Assembly: GCF_017115165.1 (NCBI RefSeq)
Contig: NZ_JABXKF010000033.1
Location: 1 to 50,319 of the forward strand
Reading direction: 5' to 3'
DNA length: 50,319 bases
Source of the DNA: Nostoc sp. LPT
GTDB taxonomy: Bacteria; Cyanobacteriota; Cyanobacteriia; Cyanobacteriales; Nostocaceae
Positions 9,073-17,674 of this stretch are shown here, piece after piece (positions within the stretch are counted from its first letter, which is position 1; every line of letters starts with the position of its first letter). Below the pieces are notes generated by a model. It had not been told where the DNA came from. It ran no database searches and worked only from the letters and a program-made list of their open reading frames with translations. Made by a program: the position numbers and the translations under genes.

Positions 9073-9687
9073 TCAATCGGCGCATTTAGTAATTAGGTGT
9101 GTCAAGGCATCAATCAGGCGATCGCTTTCCATTGGTACAATGTCCTTCCCATGCATCACATTTTGAGTAATATGAAAATGCACCAATGCTCCTAAGAGAA
9201 TTCTCGCCGTTGCTTCTGGGTCAGGTATGTTTAATTCTGGAGCTGCTAAGTAGTGAGTGAGAGTTTGGGCTACTGGCTTAATCATCACCCGAACACAAAT
9301 TTGAGCTAACTCTGGAAAACGCCCAGATTCCCCAATTAGTACTCGCATAAATGCACTATGTTCTTTGTCGTTAAGCATTTGCTCTAATGCTTTGGTTGCT
9401 ACCTGGTGCAGTATGGCGACTGGTTCTCCCTGAATAGGTTCTGTACCAAAAATAGAACTGTTCTTTTTGCTTGTCAGTTGCTCTAACAGTACTTTAAAAA
9501 GTCCTTCTTTATCTTGAAAGTGGCTGTAGACTGTCGCTTTAGAAACACCTGCTGCTACCGCTACTCGATCCATGCTTGTACCAGCATAGCCATGTTGAAG
9601 GAATTCTTGCATTGCCCCTTGCAGAATTTGCTCCACCTTATCAACGGAATTGTCTCGATCAACTTCGTCAGCTTTGATGCGTACCAT
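9073..9687 (-). CDS. TetR/AcrR family transcriptional repressor
   Basis: A 204-residue TetR-family regulator. Residues about 17-65 form the helix-turn-helix domain (ILQGAMQEFLQHGYAGTSMDRVAVAAGVSKATVYSHFQDKEG, split across the usual three helices). The C-terminal part is the variable ligand and dimer domain. It is divergent from the DevBCA-type exporter at 10107, and the gap holds palindromes that could be its operators, so it most likely represses the exporter and itself until a ligand binds. Ligand unknown. AAGGA lies upstream of the ATG. Confidence 0.9.
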   Translation of the reverse strand: MVRIKADEVDRDNSVDKVEQILQGAMQEFLQHGYAGTSMDRVAVAAGVSKATVYSHFQDKEGLFKVLLEQLTSKKNSSIFGTEPIQGEPVAILHQVATKALEQMLNDKEHSAFMRVLIGESGRFPELAQICVRVMIKPVAQTLTHYLAAPELNIPDPEATARILLGALVHFHITQNVMHGKDIVPMESDRLIDALTHLITKCAD

Positions 9688-10024
9688 TTATTAATCATCC
9701 TTTCTTATAAACAATATTAATAGATGCTGCAAAATACCCAATACAAAATGGCGAAAATAAACATAAGTAGGTCGGCGGAAAAATTTGTCGTAGGAATAAG
9801 TCAGGAGGCAGGAGGGAAGAGGGTTTTAGTGTAGTTTATCTTTCTTCACATAGTTTGGTTTAATTGTGCCAACTTACTTACCCTTCGATAAAGCTCAAAA
9901 GCCTCTTTTATCAGCTTTCCTCTGTTCTACTTTGTTGTAGTAGACAATCAATCGCAATAGGGAATAACATTCCGCTGCATAATGCCTTTGCAAATTAATT
10001 GACAAGTTTAGTTATATCATGTTG

Positions 10025-10044
10025 ACTAAACTAGTCCGTTTAGT
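10025..10044. promoter_or_regulatory. candidate TetR operator, inverted repeat
   Basis: ACTAAAC (10025-10031) and GTTTAGT (10038-10044) form a perfect 7-bp inverted repeat with a six-base spacer, a typical TetR-family operator geometry. It is 63 bp upstream of the exporter start. A further GTTTAGT half-site is found at 10068-10074, next to the second palindrome. Binding by the neighbouring TetR protein is inference. Confidence 0.6.
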
Positions 10045-10057
10045 TTAGCATAAATTG

Positions 10058-10069
10058 AACTGTACAGTT
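10058..10069. promoter_or_regulatory. 12-bp perfect palindrome upstream of exporter
   Basis: AACTGTACAGTT is a perfect 12-bp palindrome, 38 bp before the exporter start codon and 13 bp after the first candidate operator. It overlaps a GTTTAGT half-site that matches the first operator. It may be a second operator. Confidence 0.5.
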
Positions 10070-10106
10070 TAGTACAAGTTGCTACTGGTGGTCAGGGGAA
10101 AATAGT

Positions 10107-11417
10107 ATGGAGCAAAACAGGAATTCAGAGGGTTTAAGGTCTTCTCAGAATCTTTTGCGATCGCCTCTTCTACTTGCAATAATTGCATCTTTTGCCATAG
10201 GCGGCTTCAGTGTTTATACAGTAATGAGGCATCAGGCTACAGGTAATGAAAAGCAAAAAGCACCAGTAGCAGTTCAGCCTGTGGTAAAAACAGTAACAGC
10301 ATTAGGGCGGTTGGAACCAAAGGGAGAGGTAATAAAACTGTCAGCGCCTTCTTCAAATGGTGAAGGAAATCGGGTGGAGCAATTATTGGTGAAAGAAGGC
10401 GATCGCGTCAAAGCTGGGCAGGTAGTTGCGATTATGGATAACCGCGCTCGCCTACAAGCTACTTTGGGTGAAGCACAAAAACAAGTTCAAGTTGCCAAAT
10501 CCCGCCTTAACCAGGTAAAAGCTGGAGCTAAACAGGGAGAAATTGGAGCGCGTCAAGCTACGGTGAATCGTGTACAAGTAGAACTACAAGGAAACATTAA
10601 AACTCAGCAAGCCACTATTAATCGTCTAGAAGCAGAACTCCTTGGGCAACAACGAAGCTTGCAAGCAACAGTAGCTCGCGTAGCAGCCGAGAAAGCTAAT
10701 GCCCAAGCTGACGTACAGCGCTACGAGACTTTATACAAAGCAGGAGCAATTTCTAGCCAAGAAGTTGATAAAAGACGCTTAAGCGCCGAAACTTCTACTC
10801 AAGCCTTAATTGAAAGCCAAGCCACCCAGACAAGAACTGTAGCGACCCTACAACAGCAGCTTAACGAAGCAAAAGCCAACCAAAATCAAACCCTCGCCAG
10901 CTTGCAGCAGCAGATTAACGAAGCAAAAGCTAACCTAAATCAAACCACTGAAGTTCGTCCCACAGATATAGCAAATGCACAAGCAGAGATAGACAGTGCT
11001 CAAGCCACAGTGGAGAAAATTAGAGCAGAACTGGCAGAGGCATACGTTGTGGCTCCTAAAGCTGGTCGAATTTTGGAGATTAATACACGAGCCGGAGAAA
11101 CTGTTGGCAATGAAGGAATTGTGGCTTTAGGTCAAACCGACCAGATGTATGCAGTAGTAGAAGTCTACCAAAGTGATATCAAGAGAGTGCGTCCGGGACA
11201 ACCGGTGCTGGTAAGCAGTGATTCCCTCCGCAATGAATTAGGGGGAAGAGTCGATTGGATTGGGATGCAGGTAAAGCGGCAAAATCTGATCAACGCTGAC
11301 CCCTCTAGCAATATTGATGCCAGAGTAGTGGAAGTGCATGTGCAACTAAATAAACTATCCAGCCAAAATGCTTCTAGCTTAACTAATTTGCAAGTCAAGG
11401 CGGTAATTGAACTGTGA
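10107..11417 (+). CDS. devB: DevB-family membrane fusion protein (HlyD-type) of an ABC exporter
   Basis: A 436-residue periplasmic adaptor. Residues about 17-40 form the single inner-membrane anchor. A biotinyl-lipoyl half (TALGRLEPKGEV, VKEGDRVKAGQVVAIMDN) is followed by a long Gln/Ala-rich coiled coil (about residues 120-315, with repeats of ATLQQQLNEAKANQNQT) and then the second lipoyl half (AYVVAPKAGRILEINTRAGE) and beta-barrel. It links the permease to an outer-membrane TolC-like channel, which is not in this window. It is the first gene of a three-gene unit with the DevC-like permease (4-bp overlap) and DevA-like ATPase. The name follows the heterocyst glycolipid exporter family; Nostocales carry several paralogues and the cargo of this one is unknown. 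Confidence 0.9.
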   Translation: MEQNRNSEGLRSSQNLLRSPLLLAIIASFAIGGFSVYTVMRHQATGNEKQKAPVAVQPVVKTVTALGRLEPKGEVIKLSAPSSNGEGNRVEQLLVKEGDRVKAGQVVAIMDNRARLQATLGEAQKQVQVAKSRLNQVKAGAKQGEIGARQATVNRVQVELQGNIKTQQATINRLEAELLGQQRSLQATVARVAAEKANAQADVQRYETLYKAGAISSQEVDKRRLSAETSTQALIESQATQTRTVATLQQQLNEAKANQNQTLASLQQQINEAKANLNQTTEVRPTDIANAQAEIDSAQATVEKIRAELAEAYVVAPKAGRILEINTRAGETVGNEGIVALGQTDQMYAVVEVYQSDIKRVRPGQPVLVSSDSLRNELGGRVDWIGMQVKRQNLINADPSSNIDARVVEVHVQLNKLSSQNASSLTNLQVKAVIEL

Positions 11418-12589
11418 TTGGATTTATCCAGCAACTGCGGCGGCGAACGCCTTTAGGATGGCTGCAACTGAGTCATGAAAAAGGTCGTCTTTTGGTGGCA
11501 TTGTCAGGTATTGCCTTTGCCGATGTTCTGATGTTCATGCAGCTAGGGTTTCAGAATGCCCTGTTTGAAAGTAACACAATGCTGCATCGCAGTATGCAGG
11601 CTGATATATTTGTCATCAGCCCCCAAGCACGTAACCTAGCATATATGTCTAGCTTTACGCGGCGGCGGTTGTATCAAGCAATGGATGTACCAGGTGTAAA
11701 GTCGGCAGAAGGAATGTATGTCAACATTGTTGATTGGAAAAATCCCCAAACACATCAGAAAACGACAATATTAGTTATGGGGTTCAATCCCGATCGGCAA
11801 GTATTGAACTTAGCGGATGTGAATCGCCAGATAGATGCTATTAAGCTACCAGATACTGTTCTGTTCGATCGCGCCTCTAGAGGAGATTACAACGAAGTAC
11901 TCGCCAAAATTGACCAAGGTAAACCTGTTACAACCGAAATAGAACGGCGGACAATTACTGTTAGCGGCTTATTTTCAGTCGGGGCTTCCTTCATAGCCGA
12001 TGGTACTTTAATTACCAGCGATCAAAATTTTTTGCGACTATTTCCCAGACAAGAAGCCAGCAGTGTCAGTCTTGGTTTGGTGCAACTGCAACCAGGCTAT
12101 GACCCAAAACAGATGAAAACAGCTTTACAATCTCATTTAGATAATGATGTTAAAGTTTTAACCAAAGCAGAATTTCTCGAATTTGAAATAAATTACTGGA
12201 AAACAAATACGGCGATCGGATTTATCTTCAGCCTGGGTGTCACAATGGGGTTTCTGGTGGGCGTGATTATCGTCTATCAAGTTCTTTCTACAGATGTGAA
12301 TTCCCATATCAAAGAATACGCCACTTTCAAAGCAATGGGGTATAACAATCTGTATTTATTAGGTGTGGTGTTTGAAGAGGCGATAATTTTGGCAATTTTG
12401 GGTTTTATCCCAGGAGCGATCGCACCTTTAGGACTTTATCATTTAACTCGTAATGCCACCAATTTGCCAGTTTACATGACCGTAGCACGGGCCTTGACGG
12501 TATTAACACTGACTATGATTATGTGCATGATTTCTGGTGCGATCGCCACCCGGAAATTACAATCTGCCGACCCCGCAGATATGTTTTAA
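11414..12589 (+). CDS. devC: DevC-family ABC exporter permease
   Basis: A 391-residue MacB/FtsX-like permease. The N-terminus (TPLGWLQLSHEKGRLLVALSG) is typical of DevC. It has a first membrane helix at about residues 25-45, a large periplasmic domain, and three C-terminal helices (about 275-300, 318-345, 360-380). It starts with GTG, whose bases overlap the TGA stop of the adaptor gene (GTGA), indicating translational coupling. It pairs with the DevA-like ATPase encoded downstream. Confidence 0.92.
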   Translation: MIGFIQQLRRRTPLGWLQLSHEKGRLLVALSGIAFADVLMFMQLGFQNALFESNTMLHRSMQADIFVISPQARNLAYMSSFTRRRLYQAMDVPGVKSAEGMYVNIVDWKNPQTHQKTTILVMGFNPDRQVLNLADVNRQIDAIKLPDTVLFDRASRGDYNEVLAKIDQGKPVTTEIERRTITVSGLFSVGASFIADGTLITSDQNFLRLFPRQEASSVSLGLVQLQPGYDPKQMKTALQSHLDNDVKVLTKAEFLEFEINYWKTNTAIGFIFSLGVTMGFLVGVIIVYQVLSTDVNSHIKEYATFKAMGYNNLYLLGVVFEEAIILAILGFIPGAIAPLGLYHLTRNATNLPVYMTVARALTVLTLTMIMCMISGAIATRKLQSADPADMF

Positions 12590-12678
12590 AAATTGTCATT
12601 TGTCATTGGTCACTGGTCATTTGCAAAGGACAAATGACAAAGAACAAATGACGGTCATCACGAGTAATCGAGCTATTT
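12590..12678. repeat. heptamer STRR between permease and ATPase genes
   Basis: The short gap holds GTCATTT/GTCATTG/GTCACTG units and then the complementary AAATGAC units, a facing pair that could pair in the operon RNA. It separates the last two exporter genes without an obvious terminator. Confidence 0.65.
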
Positions 12679-13383
12679 ATGATTAGTAAACCCGTCATCT
12701 CTGTAAAAAATCTCGACCACTATTTTGGTCATGGTCAACTCCGCAAGCAAGTTCTCTTTGATATCAACCTGGATATTAACGCCGGCGAAATTATTATTAT
12801 GACTGGGCCTTCTGGTTCTGGTAAAACTACACTTCTCACCTTAGTCGGCGGCTTGCGTTCTGCCCAATCCGGTAGTTTGCAAATATTGGAACAAGAACTG
12901 TGTGGTGCTAACAAAGGACAACTCACCCAAGCGCGACGCAGTAACGGTTATATTTTCCAAGCCCACAACTTGCACGGTAGCCTAACAGCACTCCAGAACG
13001 TCAGAATGGGCTTGGAAGTACATAATAATATTTCACCGCCAGAAATGAAAACCCGGTCAGCCCAAATATTAGAGGAGGTAGGATTAGGAGATCGTTTGAA
13101 TTATTATCCTGATGATTTATCTGGGGGACAAAAACAACGGGTAGCGATCGCTCGTGCGTTGGTCAGTCGTCCTAAAATTGTCTTAGCGGATGAACCCACC
13201 GCCGCCCTTGACAGTAAATCGGGACGAGATGTGGTCAACCTGATGCAAACACTAGCTAAAGAGCAAGATTGTACCATTCTCTTGGTTACTCATGACAACC
13301 GCATTCTAGATATTGCCGATCGCATTGTCTACATGGAAGATGGCAAGTTAGTAAATGACAGTGCTGTTGTTGCAGCTAGTTAG
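12679..13383 (+). CDS. devA: DevA-family ABC exporter ATP-binding protein
   Basis: A 234-residue ABC ATPase. Walker A is GPSGSGKTT (residues 43-51), the Q loop lies at YIFQAHNLHGSLTALQN, the signature is LSGGQKQRV, Walker B is IVLADEPT, the D loop is ALDSKSG, and the switch His is in LLVTHD. It powers the DevC-like permease. Length is normal for the LolD/MacB-type group. It ends about 75 bp before the CRISPR array. Confidence 0.93.
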   Translation: MISKPVISVKNLDHYFGHGQLRKQVLFDINLDINAGEIIIMTGPSGSGKTTLLTLVGGLRSAQSGSLQILEQELCGANKGQLTQARRSNGYIFQAHNLHGSLTALQNVRMGLEVHNNISPPEMKTRSAQILEEVGLGDRLNYYPDDLSGGQKQRVAIARALVSRPKIVLADEPTAALDSKSGRDVVNLMQTLAKEQDCTILLVTHDNRILDIADRIVYMEDGKLVNDSAVVAAS

Positions 13384-13457
13384 GCTGCTAGGTCTTCCAA
13401 CAGATATGTGGTGAAATTAAATATGCGTTATCCAGAGCCTTTGTAGAGACTGCAAAA

Positions 13458-14796
13458 GTTTCAATCTCTAATAGGGATTTTATTAAATTGCAATAAAACA
13501 GCTTGCAGATTCATACGAGTCTGTTTTTGTTTCAATCCCTAATAGGGATTTTATTAAATTGCAATCCTTGCTACCAATGGGTGCGATGCTTACCTTGCGT
13601 TTCTTGGTTTCAATCCCTAATAGGGATTTTATTAAATTGCAATATAAAACTAGTCGTCGGGAAGCAACTTTAAAGCAAGTTTCAATCCCTAATAGGGATT
13701 TTATTAAATTGCAATCGGAATGATTCAAAAGTGCGATACCTCCACACATTTTCTGTTTCAATCCCTAATAGGGATTTTATTAAATTGCAATACTGCTTCA
13801 ATGCAATTAATCCAAGATGAGATTGGTTTCAATCCCTAATAGGGATTTTATTAAATTGCAATCTCAATCTTCTGCAACCCTCACGGTTAAGCCAAAAGTT
13901 TCAATCCCTAATAGGGATTTTATTAAATTGCAATTACACAGCTTGGAATCGAAGCACAAAATACTGAAGCAGTTTCAATCCCTAATAGGGATTTTATTAA
14001 ATTGCAATGCCATTCAGCTAGTGGAAGCTTATGTAGTTAATGTTTCAATCCCTAATAGGGATTTTATTAAATTGCAATGACAATTCCCCGTTGAAAATAG
14101 GCAGAATTTCTGTGTTTCAATCCCTAATAGGGATTTTATTAAATTGCAATAGAACAGTTATTGAAGTATTATCAGGGATACTGGCGTTTCAATCCCTAAT
14201 AGGGATTTTATTAAATTGCAATGAATACCCACTACGTCAGACTTCGCGAGGTATCTCGTTTCAATCCTTAATAGGGATTTTATTAAATTGCAATCTGTTT
14301 AGGGATTTTGCCCACGGCTAATCAAGCTAGTTTCAATCCCTAATAGGGATTTTATTAAATTGCAATCTTTACATTTGTTAGGATTCAAAGTTAAATACCC
14401 GAGTTTCAATCCCTAATAGGGATTTTATTAAATTGCAATGTGCAAATTGCCATTTGATTGTTACTCCTTAGTAGTTTCAATCCCTAATAGGGATTTTATT
14501 AAATTGCAATAGAAAGGAGATAAAGGAGATAAGGGTGATAAAGGAGTTTCAATCCCTAATAGGGATTTTATTAAATTGCAATGAAGGGGGATGCTGGGGT
14601 TAAGGGTGATAAAGGAGTTTCAATCCCTAATAGGGATTTTATTAAATTGCAATTTCAATCCACGATGCGGGGATTCTCTAGGCAAAGTTTCAATCCCTAA
14701 TAGGGATTTTATTAAATTGCAATCCGCCCTAGATTCGCTGAGTATGCAAACGCCACAAAGTTTCAATCCCTAATAGGGATTTTATTAAATTGCAAT
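13458..14796 (-). CRISPR. CRISPR array, 19 repeats and 18 spacers
   Basis: The 37-bp repeat begins GTTTCAATCCCTAATAGGGA and ends ATTAAATTGCAAT on the plus strand. Repeat starts: 13458, 13529, 13607, 13679, 13755, 13826, 13898, 13972, 14042, 14114, 14186, 14258, 14330, 14403, 14474, 14546, 14617, 14687, 14760. Spacers are 33-41 bp, mostly 34-36. The inverted repeat AATCCCTA/TAGGGATT gives the hairpin. On the minus strand the repeat ends in GGGATTGAAAC, the usual crRNA 5' handle, so transcription is leftward and the leader should be right of 14796. The leftmost repeat carries CTCTA in place of CCCTA, consistent with a decayed trailer end; the repeat at 14258 has CTTA. No cas gene is in the window. 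This repeat type occurs with I-D or III systems in cyanobacteria. Confidence 0.98.
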
Positions 14797-15097
14797 AGCT
14801 GGCTTCTCAAAGCGCTGCTGTATTTGGTTTTCAAGGTTCAGTTGCACGAATGAACGAATCATAACACAGGGAATAGTGATATCACAAGATGCAAATCGCT
14901 GAAAACCACTCCCCATAAGGTGCGCGGATGGGTTGAAAGTACCATTGCCCTGAAAGTCTTGTATAGATGGAGCGTACAGCCTTTTTCGCTCCTTCTCATT
15001 TTGTACATCTACCCATCCGCCCATTTGGCAAGAAAATTAGCCTGATTGGCGATCGCTACTACCATTAAAATAAGCGATCGCCTAACACTTGCACACC
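14797..15097 (-). promoter_or_regulatory. putative CRISPR leader region
   Basis: About 300 bp without a convincing gene to the right of the last repeat. By repeat polarity this side is where new spacers enter and where the leftward pre-crRNA promoter should lie. Read on the minus strand, CTTGAAAACCAAATACAGCA lies close to the first repeat. Two HIP1 sites occur near 15050 and 15076. A 79-codon frame here overlaps the final repeat and is not supported as a gene. Confidence 0.55.
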
Positions 15098-16189
15098 TTA
15101 ATTTACCAAATCAGGGAATACCTCTTGTACAGCAGGATGCACTAAGTGATGATTCTGCACATTCACACCCTTAGCTAATGCTGGGTTAACCTCCAGTGCC
15201 AAAATTCCAAAATTCGCCAACTGGACAACATAAGGTAATGTACTATTATTTAGTGCCTGAGTTGCTGTCCAAGGTACTGCTCCTGGCATATTAGGAACGC
15301 CATAATGCACCACACCTTCTTCAACGTATACCGGATTTGTGTGGGATGTAGGGTGTAAGGTTTCTATGCAACCGCCTTGGTCAACGGCAACATCAACTAT
15401 TACCGAACCAGGACGCATTTGTTTGACAAATTCGCGAGATACTAATATTGGCGCTCTACGTCCTAACACTAAAACTGCACCAATAAGCAAATCGGCTTCA
15501 ATGACTGCGGCTTCAATATGAGCAGAGTTGCTATAAAGCAATTCCACTCTAGATCCAAAGAGTGTTTCTAAGTAAGATAAGCGCTCGACACTCACATCTA
15601 AAATCTGGACGCTAGCACCCATGCCTACAGCAATTTTAGCTGCTTCTGTGCCGACAACGCCGCCCCCTAAAATTACTACTTTGCCTGGTTTAACTCCAGG
15701 GACACCACTCAAAAGTACACCTCTACCACCTTGCTGACGTTCTAAGAATCTCGCCCCAAATTGTACTGCTAGCCGACCAGCAATTACGCTCATGGGGGTG
15801 AGCAAAGGTAGTCTGTTTGCCCCAGGTTGTTCTACAGTTTCGTAAGCGATCGCAGTTGTGCCACAATCAATTAAATGCTCTGTCAATTTGCGATCGGCTG
15901 CTAAATGTAAATAAGTAAATAATATCTGCCCTTTTTGCAAAAATTTATACTCAGATGTCAAAGGCTCTTTGACTTTAACAACCAATTCCCGATTCCAAGC
16001 CGTTTCTGATGTAGGGACAATCTCGGCTCCAGCACTTCTGTAGTCATCATCGGAGAATCCAGCACCATTACCTGCTTGCGTCTCGACGAAGATGCTATGA
16101 CCATTTTCTCGCAGCACCCGCACACTAGAAGGACTTAACCCTACCCGAAACTCTTGATCCTTATTTTCCTTGGGAACGCCGATTTCCAT
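15098..16189 (-). CDS. ald: alanine dehydrogenase
   Basis: A 363-residue NAD-dependent L-alanine dehydrogenase, normal length. It starts MEIGVPKENKDQEFRVGLSP, the family N-terminus with the substrate-binding Arg. The Rossmann motif is VVILGGGVVGTEAAKIAVGMG, followed by DVSVERL. The C-terminal motif is YGVPNMPGAVPWTATQALNN. It interconverts alanine and pyruvate plus ammonia and in filamentous cyanobacteria has been linked to alanine catabolism in heterocyst-bearing filaments. It is monocistronic and lies between the CRISPR leader and the HLIP region. Confidence 0.95.
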   Translation of the reverse strand: MEIGVPKENKDQEFRVGLSPSSVRVLRENGHSIFVETQAGNGAGFSDDDYRSAGAEIVPTSETAWNRELVVKVKEPLTSEYKFLQKGQILFTYLHLAADRKLTEHLIDCGTTAIAYETVEQPGANRLPLLTPMSVIAGRLAVQFGARFLERQQGGRGVLLSGVPGVKPGKVVILGGGVVGTEAAKIAVGMGASVQILDVSVERLSYLETLFGSRVELLYSNSAHIEAAVIEADLLIGAVLVLGRRAPILVSREFVKQMRPGSVIVDVAVDQGGCIETLHPTSHTNPVYVEEGVVHYGVPNMPGAVPWTATQALNNSTLPYVVQLANFGILALEVNPALAKGVNVQNHHLVHPAVQEVFPDLVN

Positions 16190-16765
16190 ATATCGCCTCA
16201 GATAATTTTTTTGTTTAACTGTAGCCTTCCAATTTCAAGCTTGCTACTTCCATCTTGCTAGTTCCGTATTAGAGATAGCTGGATTAGAGATACCTAACTT
16301 CTGTTCTAACTTTCTCAATTCAATCTGAGTAGCCCAAACTCTTACCCTTGACTATTGCCCCAGTATTTATACAATATATAAAGAATAGTAACAATTTATT
16401 AAAAAAACGATTGTATTGCTCCCTACTAGTATTCTATCAAGCCAACCTTGCGGAGTTGGTAGCGAGGGCTAAAGTCTTTACGACGAACTTATTCATCCAT
16501 CAAAGTTGATGTAGTGGATTAGTGGGAAGCTCTTGCTAAATTTATCAAGTCATCTTGACATTCAAGTACTGCAATCAGCTTTTAAGCTATCCTGACTTTT
16601 CTACGTCATCTGTAAAAATTCAAAGTCTCTCTCTTTTCAGGAGAGGATTTAGAGAGAAGTTTTCCAGATACCATGAAAAGTAAGTAGCGATTATACCTAC
16701 ATTCCCTGACTTCTACCAGAAGTCTGATATCAAGTCCCGTTTGCCAAAAAAGGTTTCTTAAAAAG
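16190..16765. other. gene-free region between ald and the HLIP gene
   Basis: About 575 bp, AT-rich in its first third, with no supported gene. It should hold the ald promoter (minus) and the HLIP promoter (plus). I looked for a clear RpaB-type HLR1 direct repeat near the HLIP gene and did not find one. Confidence 0.5.
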
Positions 16766-16936
16766 ATGACACAAACACAACCGACAATTACACCTAAACT
16801 AGAAGAGCCTAAGTTTGGCTTTAACGAATATGCCGAACGCTTGAATGGTCGAGCTGCAATGATTGGCTTTGGTTTAATGCTGGTGATTGAATATGTTACC
16901 AATCAAGGGGTGCTATCATGGCTGGGTCTGAAGTAG
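16766..16936 (+). CDS. high-light-inducible protein (HLIP/SCP)
   Basis: A 56-residue protein of the chlorophyll a/b-binding-like superfamily. The N-terminal 19 residues are polar (MTQTQPTITPKLEEPKFGF). The single transmembrane helix carries the signature NEYAERLNGRAAMIGFGLML, with the E-x-x-N-x-R residues that bind chlorophyll in LHC-type helix 1. The C-terminus is QGVLSWLGLK. HLIPs bind chlorophyll and carotenoid in thylakoids, quench excess energy and assist photosystem II assembly. A terminator hairpin follows at 16990, so the gene is probably monocistronic. Only the usual stress induction of the family is known; nothing in the upstream sequence proves it. Confidence 0.93.
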   Translation: MTQTQPTITPKLEEPKFGFNEYAERLNGRAAMIGFGLMLVIEYVTNQGVLSWLGLK

Positions 16937-16989
16937 TGCTATCAACAAGCACGATCTTGAAGTTGTAAGCTAGTAATTAAAAGAGTTTC

Positions 16990-17017
16990 AACCAGCTGGA
17001 ACAACCAGTTGGTTTTG
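16990..17017 (+). terminator. intrinsic terminator after the HLIP gene
   Basis: AACCAGCTGG (16990-16999), loop AACAA, CCAGTTGGTT (17005-17014) with one G-T pair, then TT. It lies 54 bp past the HLIP stop codon. The remaining stretch to 17302 holds no gene that I can see. Confidence 0.75.
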
Positions 17018-17302
17018 ACTTCAATAATTGATAGCGGAGTACTTTGCCCTAGATAGATTAATTATACTTAATTCATAAATAACTGCTCTAGAATGTAAGC
17101 AAGAGAGGAATCTAAATATTTATTAGCGATCAAAATATCATAGACTTGCAACTAGTATATGCAAGGCAATTAATGAGTAAATTTCCTCCCCCTACTAAAA
17201 AAATCATAAATTAGTGTCTGCCTTGAATGAGAAAGGCAAATTATGGGTGAGGTATTCTTGGTAAATATACACAAAAGGTGAACTGGAACCAACCAAGCTG
17301 TG

Positions 17303-17596
17303 ATGAATGCTGTATTACCTCGTTTTTTGAAGTCAACCTACCGAAAAGAGCCACTAATCAGTGTATTGATGACAATGGGTGTTATGGATGCCCTGATTGG
17401 CGGATTGAATGATAGCTGGTCGTTGTTTGCTTTTGGTTTGGGAACGACAGGGATAGCGCTAGGCTTTAAGTTGTGGCGTTTTCAGCAGCGTCGTTCTTTA
17501 CCAGAGGAGCCTGTAGTGCAACATTATTTGCCCTCTCGTTCTTCTAGTGCGCCTTTACCAATGTTAAGCGTTTCTAAGAAAAAACCACCTCTTTAA
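17303..17596 (+). CDS. small conserved membrane protein of unknown function
   Basis: 97 residues from the ATG at 17303 (a GTG directly before it would add one residue). A basic N-terminus (RFLKSTYRKEP) is followed by two hydrophobic helices, about residues 20-35 and 41-57 (SLFAFGLGTTGIALGFKLW), then a polar Pro/Ser-rich tail. It appears typical of small cyanobacterial membrane proteins but I do not recognise a family. It is 79 bp upstream of the WD40 gene on the same strand and may be co-transcribed with it. Confidence 0.65.
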   Translation: MNAVLPRFLKSTYRKEPLISVLMTMGVMDALIGGLNDSWSLFAFGLGTTGIALGFKLWRFQQRRSLPEEPVVQHYLPSRSSSAPLPMLSVSKKKPPL

Positions 17597-17674
17597 GATG
17601 TGCAGAGTTATTACTTAAATAACTCTGCAAAATTTATTGGGTTTAACTGTATTTATATAAAGTGAGGAAAAATA

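Larger units (their letters stand above)
9688..10106. promoter_or_regulatory. divergent promoter region between tetR and devB-like gene
   Basis: About 420 bp without a gene. It must hold the promoters of both divergent units. Two palindromes close to the exporter start are listed separately. An AGGGG ribosome site lies about nine bases before the ATG at 10107. Confidence 0.6.

Noticed and set aside
10107..13383. The heterocyst glycolipid exporter itself
   Set aside because: The TetR gene and operators suggest a different regulated paralogue; no heterocyst glycolipid synthase gene is close.
13483..14773. Several open frames of 60-93 codons within the CRISPR array on both strands
   Set aside because: They translate repeats and spacers; each holds recurring FQSLIGILLNCN, SIPNRDFIKLQ or CNLIKSLLGIET blocks from the repeat.
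14785..15024. 79-codon minus-strand frame to the right of the array
   Set aside because: It overlaps the final repeat and the probable leader, has no ribosome site and no recognisable domain.
16190..16765. HLR1/RpaB site upstream of the HLIP gene
   Set aside because: No pair of TTACA-type direct repeats with the right spacing could be found by eye.
16606..16902. 98-codon minus-strand frame
   Set aside because: Antisense shadow of the HLIP gene, whose family signature is unmistakable.
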